NCBI RefSeq assembly: GCF_026151205.1
Contig: NC_087082.1
Coordinates: 6,207,908 to 6,271,907 of the forward strand
DNA: 64,000 nucleotides
DNA from: Bolinopsis microptera
Lineage: Eukaryota; Ctenophora; Tentaculata; Lobata; Bolinopsidae
Direction: 5' to 3'
Part shown: positions 22,076-34,454 of the stretch, one piece after another
Layout: each line of letters begins with the position of its first letter
Position numbering within the stretch: position 1 is the stretch's first letter
Made by a program: the position numbers and the translations under genes
Notes under the pieces: generated by a model
Databases searched by the model: none
Told to the model about the DNA's origin: nothing
What the model saw: the letters and a program-made list of their open reading frames with translations, nothing else

Positions 22076-23370
22076 TTTTGTAAAGTGTACAGTAATACAA
22101 TTACACGCTTTTAATTCTGCACCGTGAGTGCTCCAGAATGTTCCAGATAATGTTCCACCTCGAAGGACCGCTCCTCCAATCTTCGTGTTTAGTAGCAAAA
22201 CACCAAATATCGTCCCCTCTCTACCTCCGAGTAGTAAACACCACCCACAGGGGGACTATAGTGCACTATAGTCCCCCTGCATGTACCGTCAATCAAGCAA
22301 AGGTCACGTGATTGTAAAATATGATTCCAGTGTCCTCATAGCTTTAGAGCGTACATGACACCGCGTGAGATATATGAGATATGAGTATGAAATATGAGCA
22401 GCTCGTTATGCGTTATCTTCTGTGTGTAAAACTAGGAAGTAGTTTAATGGTGGTCCTTCTGCATCCTACTGATATAACAGTAGTTACATACTCATAGCTG
22501 ATGTGTATAGTTTGTTGCTCTGCAGTTAAAATACTCTCTCGATTCCTTTTATTTGTAATCGATATTTATAGTTACGCGATTAAATAAATAGTTGCGTTAC
22601 CAACAATTTAAGAATTTAAGCTGTCTATCGACTAGTTACGATGGTTGCAGCGGCTAATATCACTAAATTCGTTTTTGGTTATTGGTTATTAATAGTTTTT
22701 GCTGTTCACGTTATACCGTTAATATCACGGATAATAATTCTATAATAATCACTTTACACTCGTTATCACGTGACTAACTTTATCACTTTCTCTTTCACTT
22801 TCTCTATCACTTTCTCTTTGTGGCTTTGACACTCCAGATCCCTGATTCTTTATACTGACCCTGACCCTAACAGTGGCGTTATTTCTAATAATAACGTTTA
22901 GAGCAAAACGCGCAGTTTTATTCTTTATACACACAAGTTTATTAACTGTGTCTCAACTCTACTGACCCTAATCCTACCCCTAACCCTATGCATGAACCCC
23001 AAGAAGATATTGTACTTCCTGTCTTATATGGCCATGTCATTTGATAAAAACCGTTTGCGCCGTTTACTCGCCCGAGAAGTATTTTAACCTTATGTTATAA
23101 AGTGATCCGGAATCAGCTTTAACAATTCGTCAGAATATATTAATTTCAACTGTAGGGGAACTTTCTAGAAAAATCTCGACAGTGAAGTGTAAATTAATAA
23201 AGCACGCTCGGAAACTCAACGGAATATAATCCCAGGCAAATAATAAATATATCAGAGACAATATTTAATTATTAAATTATTATTAAATCAAAGTTCTAAA
23301 CATAACAAGGGATAGTTAAAAAACAACGCCCAAGTCTAATCTTTCCCTAAAACAAAAACTAAAAATTAAA
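22076..23370. other. Gene-poor stretch with weak telomere-like motif
   Basis: CTGACCCTAACAG (about 22858) and ACCCTAATCCTACCCCTAAC (about 22966-22985) resemble degenerate TTAGGG repeats, but there are too few copies to call an interstitial telomere. The CACTTTCTCT triplication near 22782-22818 is a small simple repeat. No gene recognised. Confidence 0.45.
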
Positions 23371-23374
23371 AACT

Positions 23375-23715
23375 TCATTGCAATTTCCGCCAATATCTCT
23401 TGTCATAACTCAAATTACGGAGATAATGCAGGTCAAAGATATTATTCAAATAAAGATTTCTTTTACATAAATCATGCACAATCAGCGAGAATAGATTGCT
23501 TTGGGGTCTTCCTATTCTCCCTGGTAGTGGTAAGTCCAGTGTATTGATGGCAAAAATGAGGGATGAAAACGCTGGTCCGTCAATAGGACCCCGCAAAATA
23601 TGTCCTAACATTCTCCACCGACTACGGGCCACTTTTTCTGACAATGGTTCAGCATTGCAGCGTTTAATGGGACCATTTATTATAATACGCTCAATTCTGA
23701 TTACTTTTAGTTTTT
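23375..23715 (-). pseudogene. 3' remnant of a non-LTR retrotransposon reverse-transcriptase ORF
   Basis: The minus-strand frame reads RCNAEPLSEKVARSRWRMLG then HILRGP, GRIGRPQSNLFSLI and a tail rich in aromatic/basic residues. The RWRMLGHILR...GRP pattern is the usual extreme C-terminus of LINE-type reverse-transcriptase polyproteins. The open frame extends upstream past the first methionine to about 23715. No polymerase or endonuclease motifs precede it, so it is a 5'-truncated dead copy. Confidence 0.65.
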
Positions 23716-23799
23716 TTTTAAGTTAAGAAGATACTACTTTAGTTATTAACTATAAATAGGATTCTAGTTTCGTGAAGTGGTTAATAATAAAGTAATAAG

Positions 23800-24345
23800 C
23801 CTGAGTTGTTCGGTAAATGAACCTCCCCCGGCCCTTAAGTTAGTTGTTCACTATATCGTGATCCCCTCCATAACTCCGATTAGGTAAATGAACCCCCGGC
23901 CCCTCTATAACTCTGAGTAGGTAAATGAATCCCCGACCCCTCTATAGTATATAACTCCGAGCAGGTAAATGAACCCCCGGCCCCTTTATAACTCCGATTA
24001 GGTAAATGAACCCCCGGCCCCTCTAAAACTCCGAGTAGGTAAATGAACCCCGGCCCCTCTATAACTCCAAGTAGGTAAATGAACCCCCCGGCCCCTCTAT
24101 AACTCTGAGTAGGTAAATGAACCCCCGACCCCTCTAAAACTCTGAGTAGGTTAATGAACCCCCGGCCCCTCTATAACTCCGAGTAGGTAAATAATCCCCC
24201 GACCCCTCTATAACTCCGAGTAGGTAAATGAACCCTCGGCCCTTTTTAACTCCGAGTAGGTAAATGAACCCCCGGCCCCTTTATAACTCTGAGTAGGTTA
24301 ATGAACCCCCGGCCCTCTAAAACTCCGAATTGGTAAATCACCCCA
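23800..24345. repeat. ~37-bp minisatellite (CTCCGAGTAGGTAAATGAAC)
   Basis: About 14 imperfect copies of a unit containing AACTCCGAGTAGGTAAATGA followed by ACCCCCGGCCCCTCTAT, with indels in the C-rich part. Confidence 0.92.
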
Positions 24346-24696
24346 CACAAAACCTCTCAAAATAGAACCCAAATTTCATTATAAAAACTGTCATATATTG
24401 CTGTATAATATATAGCTATATTGCTGGCAAGTGTCACATGAAGTCTGCTTGTTTGCTTTTACGCTGGGGTCTGAGGGTGGTCCTCCGCAAGACATTTGTA
24501 GACGTTTCAACACTGAACATCTCCTTATACACTCAAACCCGACCCCCACTTTCATAATGTAGAGGAGCTCAAATAAAATGTCTCAAATAAAATGTCTGGT
24601 GCCCGAAATTTAAGCAGTAATAAATATGCAGTGTTATGACTATCAGGTCCCGTTAAATTGAACCTGAGGAGCTCTACATCAATTAGGGAGATGTCA

Positions 24697-24698
24697 CC

Positions 24699-24776
<78 letters not shown>
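24697..24776. repeat. (GA)n microsatellite
   Basis: About 78 bp of nearly pure GA dinucleotides. Similar tracts: 31761-31812 (GA), 36074-36142 (GA) and 29895-30208 (CT). Confidence 0.97.
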
Positions 24777-24778
<2 letters not shown>

Positions 24779-24975
24779 GCCCTGGTAATGTCGTGTGTGT
24801 TTTAGTGTGTGTCAGATCACTCCAGTATATTGCAGTTCAGGAACAGAAACAGGGGCTTGAACGTATCCCATCTCGGTGATTTGTGCTAAGTAGAGTCCGG
24901 ACCCCGCTAAGCGTACTTTCATAACTGAAACAATTAGTTTCAGCCTACGTGCACGATCATTGATCTGGATTGATA

Positions 24976-25152
24976 AGGGGTCGTTCACATATTACGTAAT
25001 CACTGTATTTTTGACCAATATTTACACATGTATTGTGTCAAAATTACACTAGCGTAATCATTTGGAAACCCCCCTCGGCTGCAATAACGTAATATGTGAA
25101 CGACCCCCCCCCCTCCCCCCTCGGCTGATAACGTAATATTATGTGAACGATG
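24976..25152. mobile_element. MITE (TTCACATATTACGTAATCA family) with a doubled right end
   Basis: Left end GGGGTCGTTCACATATTACG at about 24978. Right end AACGTAATATGTGAACGACC at about 25085-25104, followed by a second right end (TAACGTAATATTATGTGAAC) ending near 25147. The right terminus has been duplicated. Confidence 0.85.
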
Positions 25153-25755
25153 CTTATTGCTTAGGGGTCAGTAAATCGGTGAAATAAAAGTGGTTTCATC
25201 AGATTCCCGCGGCTGATCCACTGCTATAGTGTATAATGTAGTATAGCTGTATTATAGTAATATGGTGTATCGTAATCTAGTAATCTAGATCTTCCAAAAA
25301 TTCGATTAGCCATCGGCCACACCCTCATTCCCTGCTGTAAACGGAATTGCTGCATTGTTCGTCAATTTTTTTATATTAATGGAGATTGGACCTTTTATTA
25401 AAGTATTAAGGAGCTTGCAGCTGAGCCATAGGTGGAATAGTTGCACTGTTGCACTGGTCTGTTTTACCCATTATTTACCCATTATTTATGCTACCCTTTC
25501 AGTTTTCCAGTTAATTAGCTTGCTCTATATTTTTGTGTCTGTTTCAGGTTCAGGTTCATGGCCAGTCGATTTTGTTTTACATCCCACCCTAACCATTCAA
25601 ACAGTTAGTATTTGGGTTTTGTTTTGTGGTTCGTAGTGGGTGCAAAGTTACGATTAAGGTTTATAGTATTTAGGGGGGGGGGGGGGGGGGGGGGGGTGGT
25701 GAAACGGTGCATCAGAAATGCTTATCTGCCAGTCTAGACAGTCTGCCGATAAGCA
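25153..25755. other. Unannotated stretch with poly-G tract
   Basis: A G run of about 25 bases at 25672-25696. The open frame 25355-25636 is hydrophobic but unrecognised. Nothing else seen. Confidence 0.5.
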
Positions 25756-25756
25756 T

Positions 25757-27037
25757 ACTTTAGACATAGTTGGTCAGTTCGTACAAAAGTCGTAAAAAAT
25801 TCGTACAGTTCGGCACCTTTTTTCAGTTCGGGATTAGTTCGGGAAAAATTCGCCTCATAAATTTCCAACTTGGATTTAATCGAAAGAACTTAAATTAACT
25901 CAGATGTCAGGCCTTTGATAGATAAGTACCTTTTCAAACGACCGGTGCTTTTAGCGAGGTTAAAATACTCTTTATCTACCAGTACTATTATCACGAAATC
26001 AGATATGAGTCAAGATTTATTTTATGGTTTAAAATCATTAAGAATTATGTTCAAAGAAAGCGACCACTAAAAATAATTTTCATTTGACGCAATATCATTC
26101 ATTTTAATTGGATTTCTTTGCGATATCACTACTAATATATCATAGAGATCAGGATTGATGCTACAGCACTCATTAAACGATTGCATTTTATAAACCAGAT
26201 TTTAAAGTTATTTAATTGAATCGAAAAGCTGTTTCTAAAACAACCGTTTCATAGGTGCACAGCACATCGAAAAGTAGAAAATTCAGTGCTGAACTTTTAT
26301 AGATGAACGTGCAATTTAAAAGAGATCGACAACTTTGTAAAGCAGATTATAATTACATATAGTACTCCCACTCCCGATACATCTCAACCTGTGAGAGGGT
26401 ATATTCTTGCCATTAGTTTAACTGCGTCAAACTTACGATGGTCTAGACGCGATATTTTCTCCTGCGTGGTGCTATATAACGAGAATTACATAACCGAGAT
26501 TTTATTTAATTTTATACTCCAAATAGTCGGCATCGGTTTGTGACTGACTTTTATACCACTGTAGTCTGTAAATCAGGGGTCGCTCCTATAATGAAATTTA
26601 CCAAGGCAAGAATGCCTCCCTCCGTGACAAGTAACACTGTTCACTACATCCCAAGACTGAACATCACTGAACTTGGAAATGTTTTGGGCTGGGAAAACTA
26701 TGTGCTCTATATAAATATAATCGCTGCTATTGACTTCTTCCTCGCTATAATCGGTGAGTATTATTAACGAACGAATCTAGTATATTATAACCAATATATA
26801 CTAATAATCTCAATAAATGTGTGTGTGTGTCTGTCTAGTGTCTGTCTGTCTGTATAGTGCCCAAATAGTGCCGACAAAACTCTGACGAAGCCAAATGATT
26901 AAGGTTTTTCAAATCGGTCGGTGGTAAGTGGTTTAAAATTCGGTAAAAATTCCTCGACAGCTTTTTAAAATTCGTACAGTTCGGCACCTTTTAAAAGTTC
27001 GTACAGTGCGTACTGACCAACTATGACTTTAGAATAC
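25757..27037. mobile_element. 1.28-kb inverted-terminal-repeat element carrying a possible captured exon
   Basis: The left end (CTTTAGACATAGTTGGTCAG, about 25763) is the imperfect inverse of the right end (CTGACCAACTATGACTTTAG, about 27013-27032). Next to each end is a direct copy of ATTCGTACAGTTCGGCACCT. No transposase was found inside. The interior holds the exon-like frame at 26540-26757. Confidence 0.6.
26540..26757 (+). CDS. Possible first exon of a membrane receptor, partial
   Basis: The open frame contains PRLNITELGNVLGWENYVLY followed by INIIAAIDFFLAIIG. This is an N-glycosylation site (NIT) shortly before a hydrophobic segment of about 20 residues that ends in IIG exactly at a strong donor (ATCG|GTGAGT, G of GT about 26753). 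An extracellular N-terminus, first helix and exon end at a glycine resemble the first exon of a class-A GPCR, where helix 1 normally contains G-N. No second exon was found downstream. It lies inside an inverted-repeat element, so it may be a captured fragment. The receptor interpretation is an inference from one short exon. Confidence 0.25.
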
Positions 27038-27081
27038 AATTATACGTGCAGAGCCCTTTGTTTTTTTTTAATTAGTTCCAA

Positions 27082-28100
27082 AGGTGATAGGTGATAGGTG
27101 ATAGGTGATAGGTGATAGGTGATAGGTGATAGGTGATAGGTGATAGGTGATAGGTGATAGGTGATACCTTATCGGACCTTATTTGGACGTACATTACTTG
27201 AACGCTGGAGGCCCTAGCGTTCACCTTAATGTCCGTTCAAATAAAGTTTGTTCAATTAATGTCCGTCCAAGTTAAAGTCCGTTGAATTTTTTTCAAAATT
27301 TTTTCCATTTCGAACTTTTTTTTCCAGAATATGACAACTTTTTAATTTCAGTCAATTTCAATAGCTATCATTAAACTAAACTATATCGTTGAATCAATAA
27401 AAACAAGGTATTATAAAATTTTAACAATCTGAATTGTAAATATCACATTATTGCATGATCACTATATATCCTGAAGTTGATCTTCGGCTTCTTCTACCTC
27501 CACATTTTCTCTTACAACTGGTTGCCTGTCCAATTCGTAGTCGTACCGGGCAGTGAACGATCCCAACTGCTCTACTAGAGAGATACTTGGATGCATTAAG
27601 TACAGCTTAAGCTTTATCTCTAGCCTCCCACTTGGTATAGGCGACTTTCGGTGGCTTATGTCAGCTACGATACTTTCTACCATACCACCTATCTCGATAA
27701 AGTATAAGACAAACCGGGATATATCCCTGCACGAAAACCCATTTGATTCGAAGAAGATATGTGATATTAGATAATGAACCCGTAAACATATTTTAACATT
27801 TTTACTGATTAAAGACTGCTTTTCTTGATTACTGTATCAAAAATGGATTTAAAAATCATTTGCTAAAATTTAAAAACCGTCAAAAAAAATATATTCAGAT
27901 TTTTGATGGTTTTGATTGCCTTCTAGCGTTCATATTAATGTCCGTTCATAATTATGTCCGTTCAAGTAATGTCCGTCCAAATAAGGTCCGATAAGGTAGG
28001 TGATAGGTGATAGGTGATAGGTGATAGGTGATAGGTGATAGGTGATAGGTGATAGGTGATAGGTGATAGGTGATAGGTGATAGGTGATAGGTGATAGGTG
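27082..28100. repeat. (GGTGATA)n heptamer array split by a transposon
   Basis: About 12 perfect heptamers at 27082-27166 and about 15 at 27997-28100, in the same phase and orientation, separated by the 830-bp element at 27167-27996. This was one array of about 27 units before the insertion. Confidence 0.95.
27167..27996. mobile_element. TA-flanked DNA transposon with CCTTATCGGAC termini
   Basis: Ends CCTTATCGGACCTTATTTGG and CCAAATAAGGTCCGATAAGG are inverted, followed inward by TAATGTCCG repeats and the palindrome GCTGGAGGCCCTAGCG (about 27202-27217). TA on both sides suggests a TA duplication. A 200-bp copy is at 39982-40181. Frames 27462-27774 (both strands) are not a recognisable transposase, so it is probably non-autonomous. 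Confidence 0.85.
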
Positions 28101-28309
28101 TCAATCAGTATTCGTTAGTAATAAATCCGTCAAAATGGTTTCATAAGTTATAACGCACTATATTTATCTCTGTCCAAAGTGATTGATAACCTAATAAAAG
28201 TTTTTTTTTTGGAAAACGAAATTAGATATATACAGAATAGTATTACAGGTTATATATAATGAATATCATCATTGTCAAAAATAAAAACCAGTCCATGGGA
28301 CTGAAAAAA

Positions 28310-29330
28310 TTAATTAACTTTCGATTCGAAAGAGTTAAATTCTAAATCATCCATGTTAGATAATTCTACAGTTCTATTTGAGGTTTTTCTAGATCCTCTT
28401 ATACATAATAAAATCATTTTTCTAATTAAAAAAGATAACTTACACCGATAATAATTAATAATATCGTTGTAATTCTGTTTTTGTTTATATGCAAGTTTAT
28501 TGCATAGTAGTTTCGCGAACGTCTTAGCCTGCGGTCCCATGCCACCCGTCACTGAGTAGATTAATGGAGCAAATGATCCGTGCTCTACATTTAAAATCCT
28601 TTCGTTGTAACATCTGGATTTCTGTTTCTCGGCATTCTCCATGACTTTCTTTGTCGAATGTTGAAGGTAGGAATTAGAATTAGGATTAATTACCTTAACA
28701 TCGAAAAAAGCCACTTGGCCTGCCCTATAGAAACCACGAGCTTTTATATCCGGTCTCGCCTGGTCACCCGTAAGTGTCGAAGACCTCGTGAACTGCTCTC
28801 CTTCTAGTTCTTGAAGCTGAGGTTCAACTTCCACGTCCGAGCAAACCGTCTTCAACAAGCCTCCTAAAAAATCCCTAATTTCGTTGTGTCTGATAATGAT
28901 GTAGCCACCAAGATGGCAATTTAGAGAATGGTTCACATCAAACGTTTTTCCACATGGACAGTGTGAAGGTAAACGATCCAGATCTAAGTTGTATCGCAAT
29001 CTGATAGAATCCCTAAATTCAGATTTATTTAGAACGAAACCATGTTTTCTTAGTGGTAGACATGAGAGCCAATTTGAGCTCCCTGGTTCGCTAATCTGCT
29101 CCAAAATCCTTGCAGTCTTCTTGTCAACCTTTTTAAGTATCTCCTCAAGTGTTGTTCTTTATATTCCAAAACACGCTGTTTTAACATATCTTGAAGCTCA
29201 TCTCTCGATTCCGTGTCAGTTGTAGCAAGAGATTTTGCTTTCATGGAATTTACCAGTCCCCGGGTTACCAAAAGCGATGCAGCATGTTCTCTTTTCGCTA
29301 GATACTCCAACTGTGGCATTCCCATAACCT
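28310..29330 (-). pseudogene. Retroelement C-terminal domain (R2-like restriction endonuclease), frameshifted
   Basis: Two overlapping minus-strand frames (29325-29050, then 29104-28310) form one protein broken by a frameshift near 29080-29100. The upstream part is a helical, basic linker. The downstream part begins SSNWLSCLPLRKHGFVLNKS and carries a zinc-knuckle-like cluster (CPCGKTFDVNHSLNC, then GG and RHNEIRD), then ARPDIKA and FFDVKVINP. This arrangement (Cys/His cluster, RHN, PD...DxK) matches the PD-(D/E)XK restriction-like endonuclease at the C-terminus of R2-type and related non-LTR elements, which nicks target DNA for reverse transcription. The polymerase is absent: a 5'-truncated copy ending near an unrelated CACCCTGTATATG at 29386-29398. 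Exact clade uncertain. Confidence 0.65.
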
Positions 29331-29568
29331 AATAAAAGCGGATATACTCCTTTATAAATAAATCAGGACATTATTTTTGAAACACCCTGTATATGACCAG
29401 CAATTGACTCACTGTGTTTGATGTGGCACATACAGTACTAGTTCTGTACTGCTACACATTATCCGTCCCGCCCAGTAGTTGTTTCTGATGGAACAGGCTG
29501 ATACAGCACACCTGCTCCCCTCTCTCTCTCTGTGCAGTAATTAACACTCCACTATACTGTACGCCTCG

Positions 29569-30210
<642 letters not shown>

Positions 30211-31496
30211 AATTACACCAGCACCTGCCAGGCTAGAGTGTACGGGCGATCTACGTCTTTAGTTTTTTTAATAATCTCTAGTCGATATTCAACACTCTAC
30301 AAGGGAGAAATCACTATGTTGAGAAATATGTGTATGTGCTTTTAAGGTTTGATCAATGGTTCAATTGTCTTTAATTACTTTGTTGTCGTAAAGCACGTGC
30401 TGCAAGACACAACTCAGAAAGAATGAACTGGTTTGTGTCCTAGGGATGAACAGTGTTTAATTTGCTATTCTGCAACAGCTCTGCAAAGTGGTTCATTGTC
30501 AGTTGTCATGTTGTTATTTTCATTTCTTTATCTTAAGATGTGGGTACTGGTGGGGGGATGTGAACTACACTTGGTTACTAGCAGTTACCATGGTTACTAT
30601 CGTAGGTATCTTGGCACGTGACATTGATCGGCAAATTATCCTGGACGCTGATTGGTTCTTTACTTGAACGTGTCTGAAACATGAAACATATGGAACTGGA
30701 CTGAACTAAGTACTAATTTATATTTTACCTTTGATTGGCTCATCGGGTGGTAAGCTTTGGGTTGCTTGCGGAGATGTGGTGTTAAAGTGCAAGTTTGTAG
30801 AAATGAACGCGGTTGTTAAGTGTTGATTTGAGCATGTAAGGTAAACAGTACGTAAACAGTATTGCTGTACTACTACTAGTACTACAATACGATAAACAAA
30901 GTTATCAATGAAACGGTAGAAAACGTGTTCTCAGCCACTTGGCACGTTTATTGGCACGTTTAGATCTCCCATAATCATTTAGTTTTTTGCCAATTAGTAA
31001 AGCTTGCACCAAACCGTCTTTTAAGTGAGGTTAATACTGAATTAAGGGTTACACTTAAGGTAAGTAATTCAATGAAATATGACTCGAGCTATATCTCCAT
31101 GGTTACGCGATAAATCTCCACTGAAACACATTTTATACTATTTTATACCATTTTATATTTATCATTACGAAATTCTCGGCACTAAAAATGCAAGATTCGG
31201 CAACGTGTGCTGACCACTCAACGTGCGCCGATCAAAATTAAACGGGGACTTAATATATAATATTTAATTGCCCCGGCGAAAGCTGCACTCCGGATACTGC
31301 TCTTTTTACGGAGAAATAAGTATGTTTTTCAGTTTGTTATTTTCTTCGAAAGGTTTTCCAATTGTTACAATTGTAGTACTTGCACATCAATACTAAAGTA
31401 ATGGGACTACTGCTCCAATTGGTTTGAATCACTGCATGTTTCGTTGGCTCAACATATTTGTACACACTACACAAGACTCTTGAAGTCTGCAAGTCC
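30211..31496. other. Unannotated stretch
   Basis: AT-rich, with no open frame above about 62 codons and no recognisable repeat. A poly-C of about 24 bases follows at 31497-31520. Confidence 0.5.
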
Positions 31497-31755
31497 CCCG
31501 CCCCCCCCCCCCCCCCCCCCCAAAACGATTACCAGGGGATCCACGTGACGCGTCACATAATGACAGAATATTGTATAACCATTACCGATTCCCGTCCCAA
31601 ACAAGGTAAAATCATTCATTATTGCTCCTATCATCCGCTGAAGCCATTTTCGGATCACACAATTTGTGACGCAATTACTTACATTAGCTGTAACTATTTT
31701 ATATCCCAATATTCTAATCAACAGTAAAATCGCTCGCTTAAAATGTAACGTTGAT

Positions 31756-31812
<57 letters not shown>
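31497..31812. repeat. Poly-C tract and (GA)n microsatellite
   Basis: A C run of about 24 at 31497-31520 with one G near its start, and about 52 bp of GA at 31761-31812. Open frames between them are low-complexity translations. Confidence 0.9.
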
Positions 31813-31815
<3 letters not shown>

Positions 31816-31934
31816 GTCAAGACACTTTATTCTTCTCTTCGAGTAAGTATACGAGGTTTTATCGAGTTTTTGGCAGAGAAACACGCATATAACATCTGAT
31901 TGTCCTCTTTTTGTTCGGTGACCTGATCATTCTG

Positions 31935-32415
31935 ATCCATTACCTGAGTTTAAGGGAAATTACCTGAGTTACTATTTAAGGGAAATTACCTGAGTTGCTA
32001 TTTAAGGGAAATTACCTGAGTTACTATTTAAGGGAAATTATCTGAGTTACTATTTAAGGGAAATTACCTGAGTTTAACGGAAATTACCTGAGTTACTATT
32101 TAAGGGAAATTACGTGAGTTTAAGGGAAATTACGTGAGTTACTATTTAAGGGAAATTGCCTGAGTTGCTGTTTAAGGGAAATTACCTGAGTTACTATTTA
32201 AGGGAAATTACCTGAGTTTAAGGGAAATTACCTGAGTTACTATTTAAGGGAAATTACCTGAGTTTAAGGGAAATTACCTGAGTTACTATTTAAGGGAAAT
32301 TACCTGAGTTGCTATTTAAGGGAAATTACCTGAGTTACTATTTAAGGGAAATTATCTGAGTTACTATTTAAGGGAAATTACCTGAGTTGCTATTTAAGGG
32401 AAATTACCGGAGTCT
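31935..32415. repeat. 26/20-bp minisatellite (TTACCTGAGTTACTATTTAA + GGGAAA)
   Basis: About 20 units of two lengths: 26 bp with ACTATT and 20 bp without it, interspersed without strict order. The two alleles differ by one 6-bp indel, so unequal exchange has shuffled them. Confidence 0.95.
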
Positions 32416-34295
32416 AGTTAATATTTTAATTTAAGTGAAATAAGACACGCCTGTGTGAGTAAGATTTTAAGGCATATGCTTTTATTATTATCTGATCTTA
32501 ATATAATATATTTATGAGTGCACTATTTAATATACTATATATTATAATAGTGTTACCATAGTAAAAATACCATATTATTATATAGCAAATTGGAACACAG
32601 TATATTCACTGCCACCGTTCACTTAATATTCAACCAAACACCCAACAGTATATTAAATTTCAAGAAAGGCGCTCCTATGTTGTCAATTGTGTGTGCACTT
32701 ATTTCCTTCGCTGCTCCGAAGAGCGAAATAGCTTCACCGAAGATATGCGTCAACGTAATTCAAATGCACGAAACTTAAACAATTTTACTATCAATTTGGT
32801 GAGAACCTCGCGAATTAGTCATAATTAAGATTTAAGGATAACCCTGGCCCTGACTTCAAGGAAAGATGAATGTTTTCATTAATTTCTGCACAATTATGAC
32901 GGTCCATGATAATGGATCTATAATCTAATTTTAATCCTGTGTAAAAAAAATCCTGTGTAATCTAGTAAGTGTCATATTTTAAGAAATTGGTCGCGGTTGA
33001 TAATAAGACCTCTCAGCTGGGACACATTTATCAGAATCTGTGGTTACGGAAGTATCATATACCTAATCTGAAAGGTTGGGTCTCATCTCGGGTCACAAGT
33101 CGTTTCTTTGTGACGGCAGAAGCCACTTTTAATTTGATAAAGAGGGAGCATTAATTCTAGTTGCCGGCTAGTAACCACTTAGTGACCATTTTGAGTTGTG
33201 GCATGGTTATGACGTGGTTACTGGTTATGACATGGTTATGCCCTTTGAATTCCAGTCTATACTCTATGACCGTCCAATGTAATGGATAAAAAAGCCACCA
33301 TCTGCATCACTCGGTAATTTACATGCGGTTATCTTTTTATGAGCTAACAGTGAAGCTGTAAGTGTAGATCAGTGTGAAATATAACACCTACTCTCTGTTT
33401 GATTTGATTCCTATGAGGTCAACTGACAAGATATTACGTGTGAAATGCAGCAGAAGTAGGTATTACGTGTAAAATGCAGCAGAAGTAGGTATTATACGTG
33501 TAAAATGCAGCAGAAGTAGGTATTACCTTTCGAATGACCATGTTTAATTTAGTTGTTTTGTGAGGTTTATTTGATGGTAAAATTATCAAAAAGAATTGAA
33601 ATAAATATAAGATTTCCATATTGGTAAGAATAGAAATAAGTATAAGATTTCCATATTGGTAAGAATAGAGATATTATAAGTATTATCTTATTATATTGAT
33701 AAGAATAGCGATATAAATATTATATTGGTAAGAATAGAATCTTCATAAGATTATAAGATAAGTATTATGCAGGTTAATCTGAAATCATGCCTAATAAGGA
33801 GGTTTAGCCGAGGGAAGATAATGGTGTCTGTAGTTTTAGAAACCGAGTAGTGGTATACTGTCATAATAACCTGAGTAGTGTTGGAGATATATTATGTGAT
33901 ATTATGTGCATTATGTGCATTATGTGCATTATGTGGTTTATATTCAGCTGCTTTGCCCCCAACAATAGAATGCTTGATCGCTGAATTAGCAGGATTTTGA
34001 CGAGCCTTGTTATCGAGTTATGTAGTTACCATAGTAACACTACGCCAGAGTTATGTAGTTATGTGAAGCTGTGGTAAGTTTGGGACAACTTTGTGGTTAG
34101 AATTAAATAGTATAATAACCTCGCACTCGGGCATAGAACTTGAAAATTATGCATTCGTTCAGTTTTAGTTAATGCTTCTTAAACCTTGAAAAGGAGAATG
34201 AATATATTATGTTGTATAATTATGTTGTATAATTATATAATCACTGTATGACGCACTTCTCCCGCCGTTCTGCTGTCAAAATCCACCATATAGTA
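32416..34295. other. Unannotated AT-rich stretch with small repeats
   Basis: Small repeats only: three units of about 29 bp containing AAATGCAGCAGAAGTAGGTA (33440-33525), a TATTGGTAAGAATAGA series (33618-33740) and ATTATGTGC x4 (about 33900-33930). No gene recognised. Confidence 0.5.
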
Positions 34296-34450
34296 AGGTC
34301 TTTATTGTTTTAGTCCCAGAGTATTTCTGACCTTCGTTTTTCCGGCCCTTACTTTTTTCTCACTGGAAGTGAAAACAGGAAATCGATGGCCATAAAATGT
34401 AGGGTCAAAGTTAGGCGGCTCAATGTTATTGTAATGTAAATCTAATGAGG
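34296..34450. repeat. Dispersed direct repeat, copy A
   Basis: TCTTTATTGTTTTAGTCCCAG through GTAATGTAAATCTAATGAGG matches 35889-36038 with scattered differences (shared TTTCTGACCTT, GGCCCTTACTTTTTTC, GGAAGTGAAAAC). The MULE lies between the copies. Confidence 0.75.
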
Positions 34451-34454
34451 TAAT

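Noticed and set aside
20348-22100. Minus-strand frames of 76-243 codons (SLLQSARVCYSQPESVTVSQ type)
   Set aside because: They are direct translations of the 20-bp satellite; there is no start context, domain or non-repeat sequence.
22855-22990. Interstitial telomeric repeat
   Set aside because: Only a few degenerate CCCTAA-like motifs; below what chance would allow in AT-rich DNA.
27462-27774. Transposase of the CCTTATCGG element
   Set aside because: Short overlapping frames on both strands with no DDE, HTH or zinc motif.
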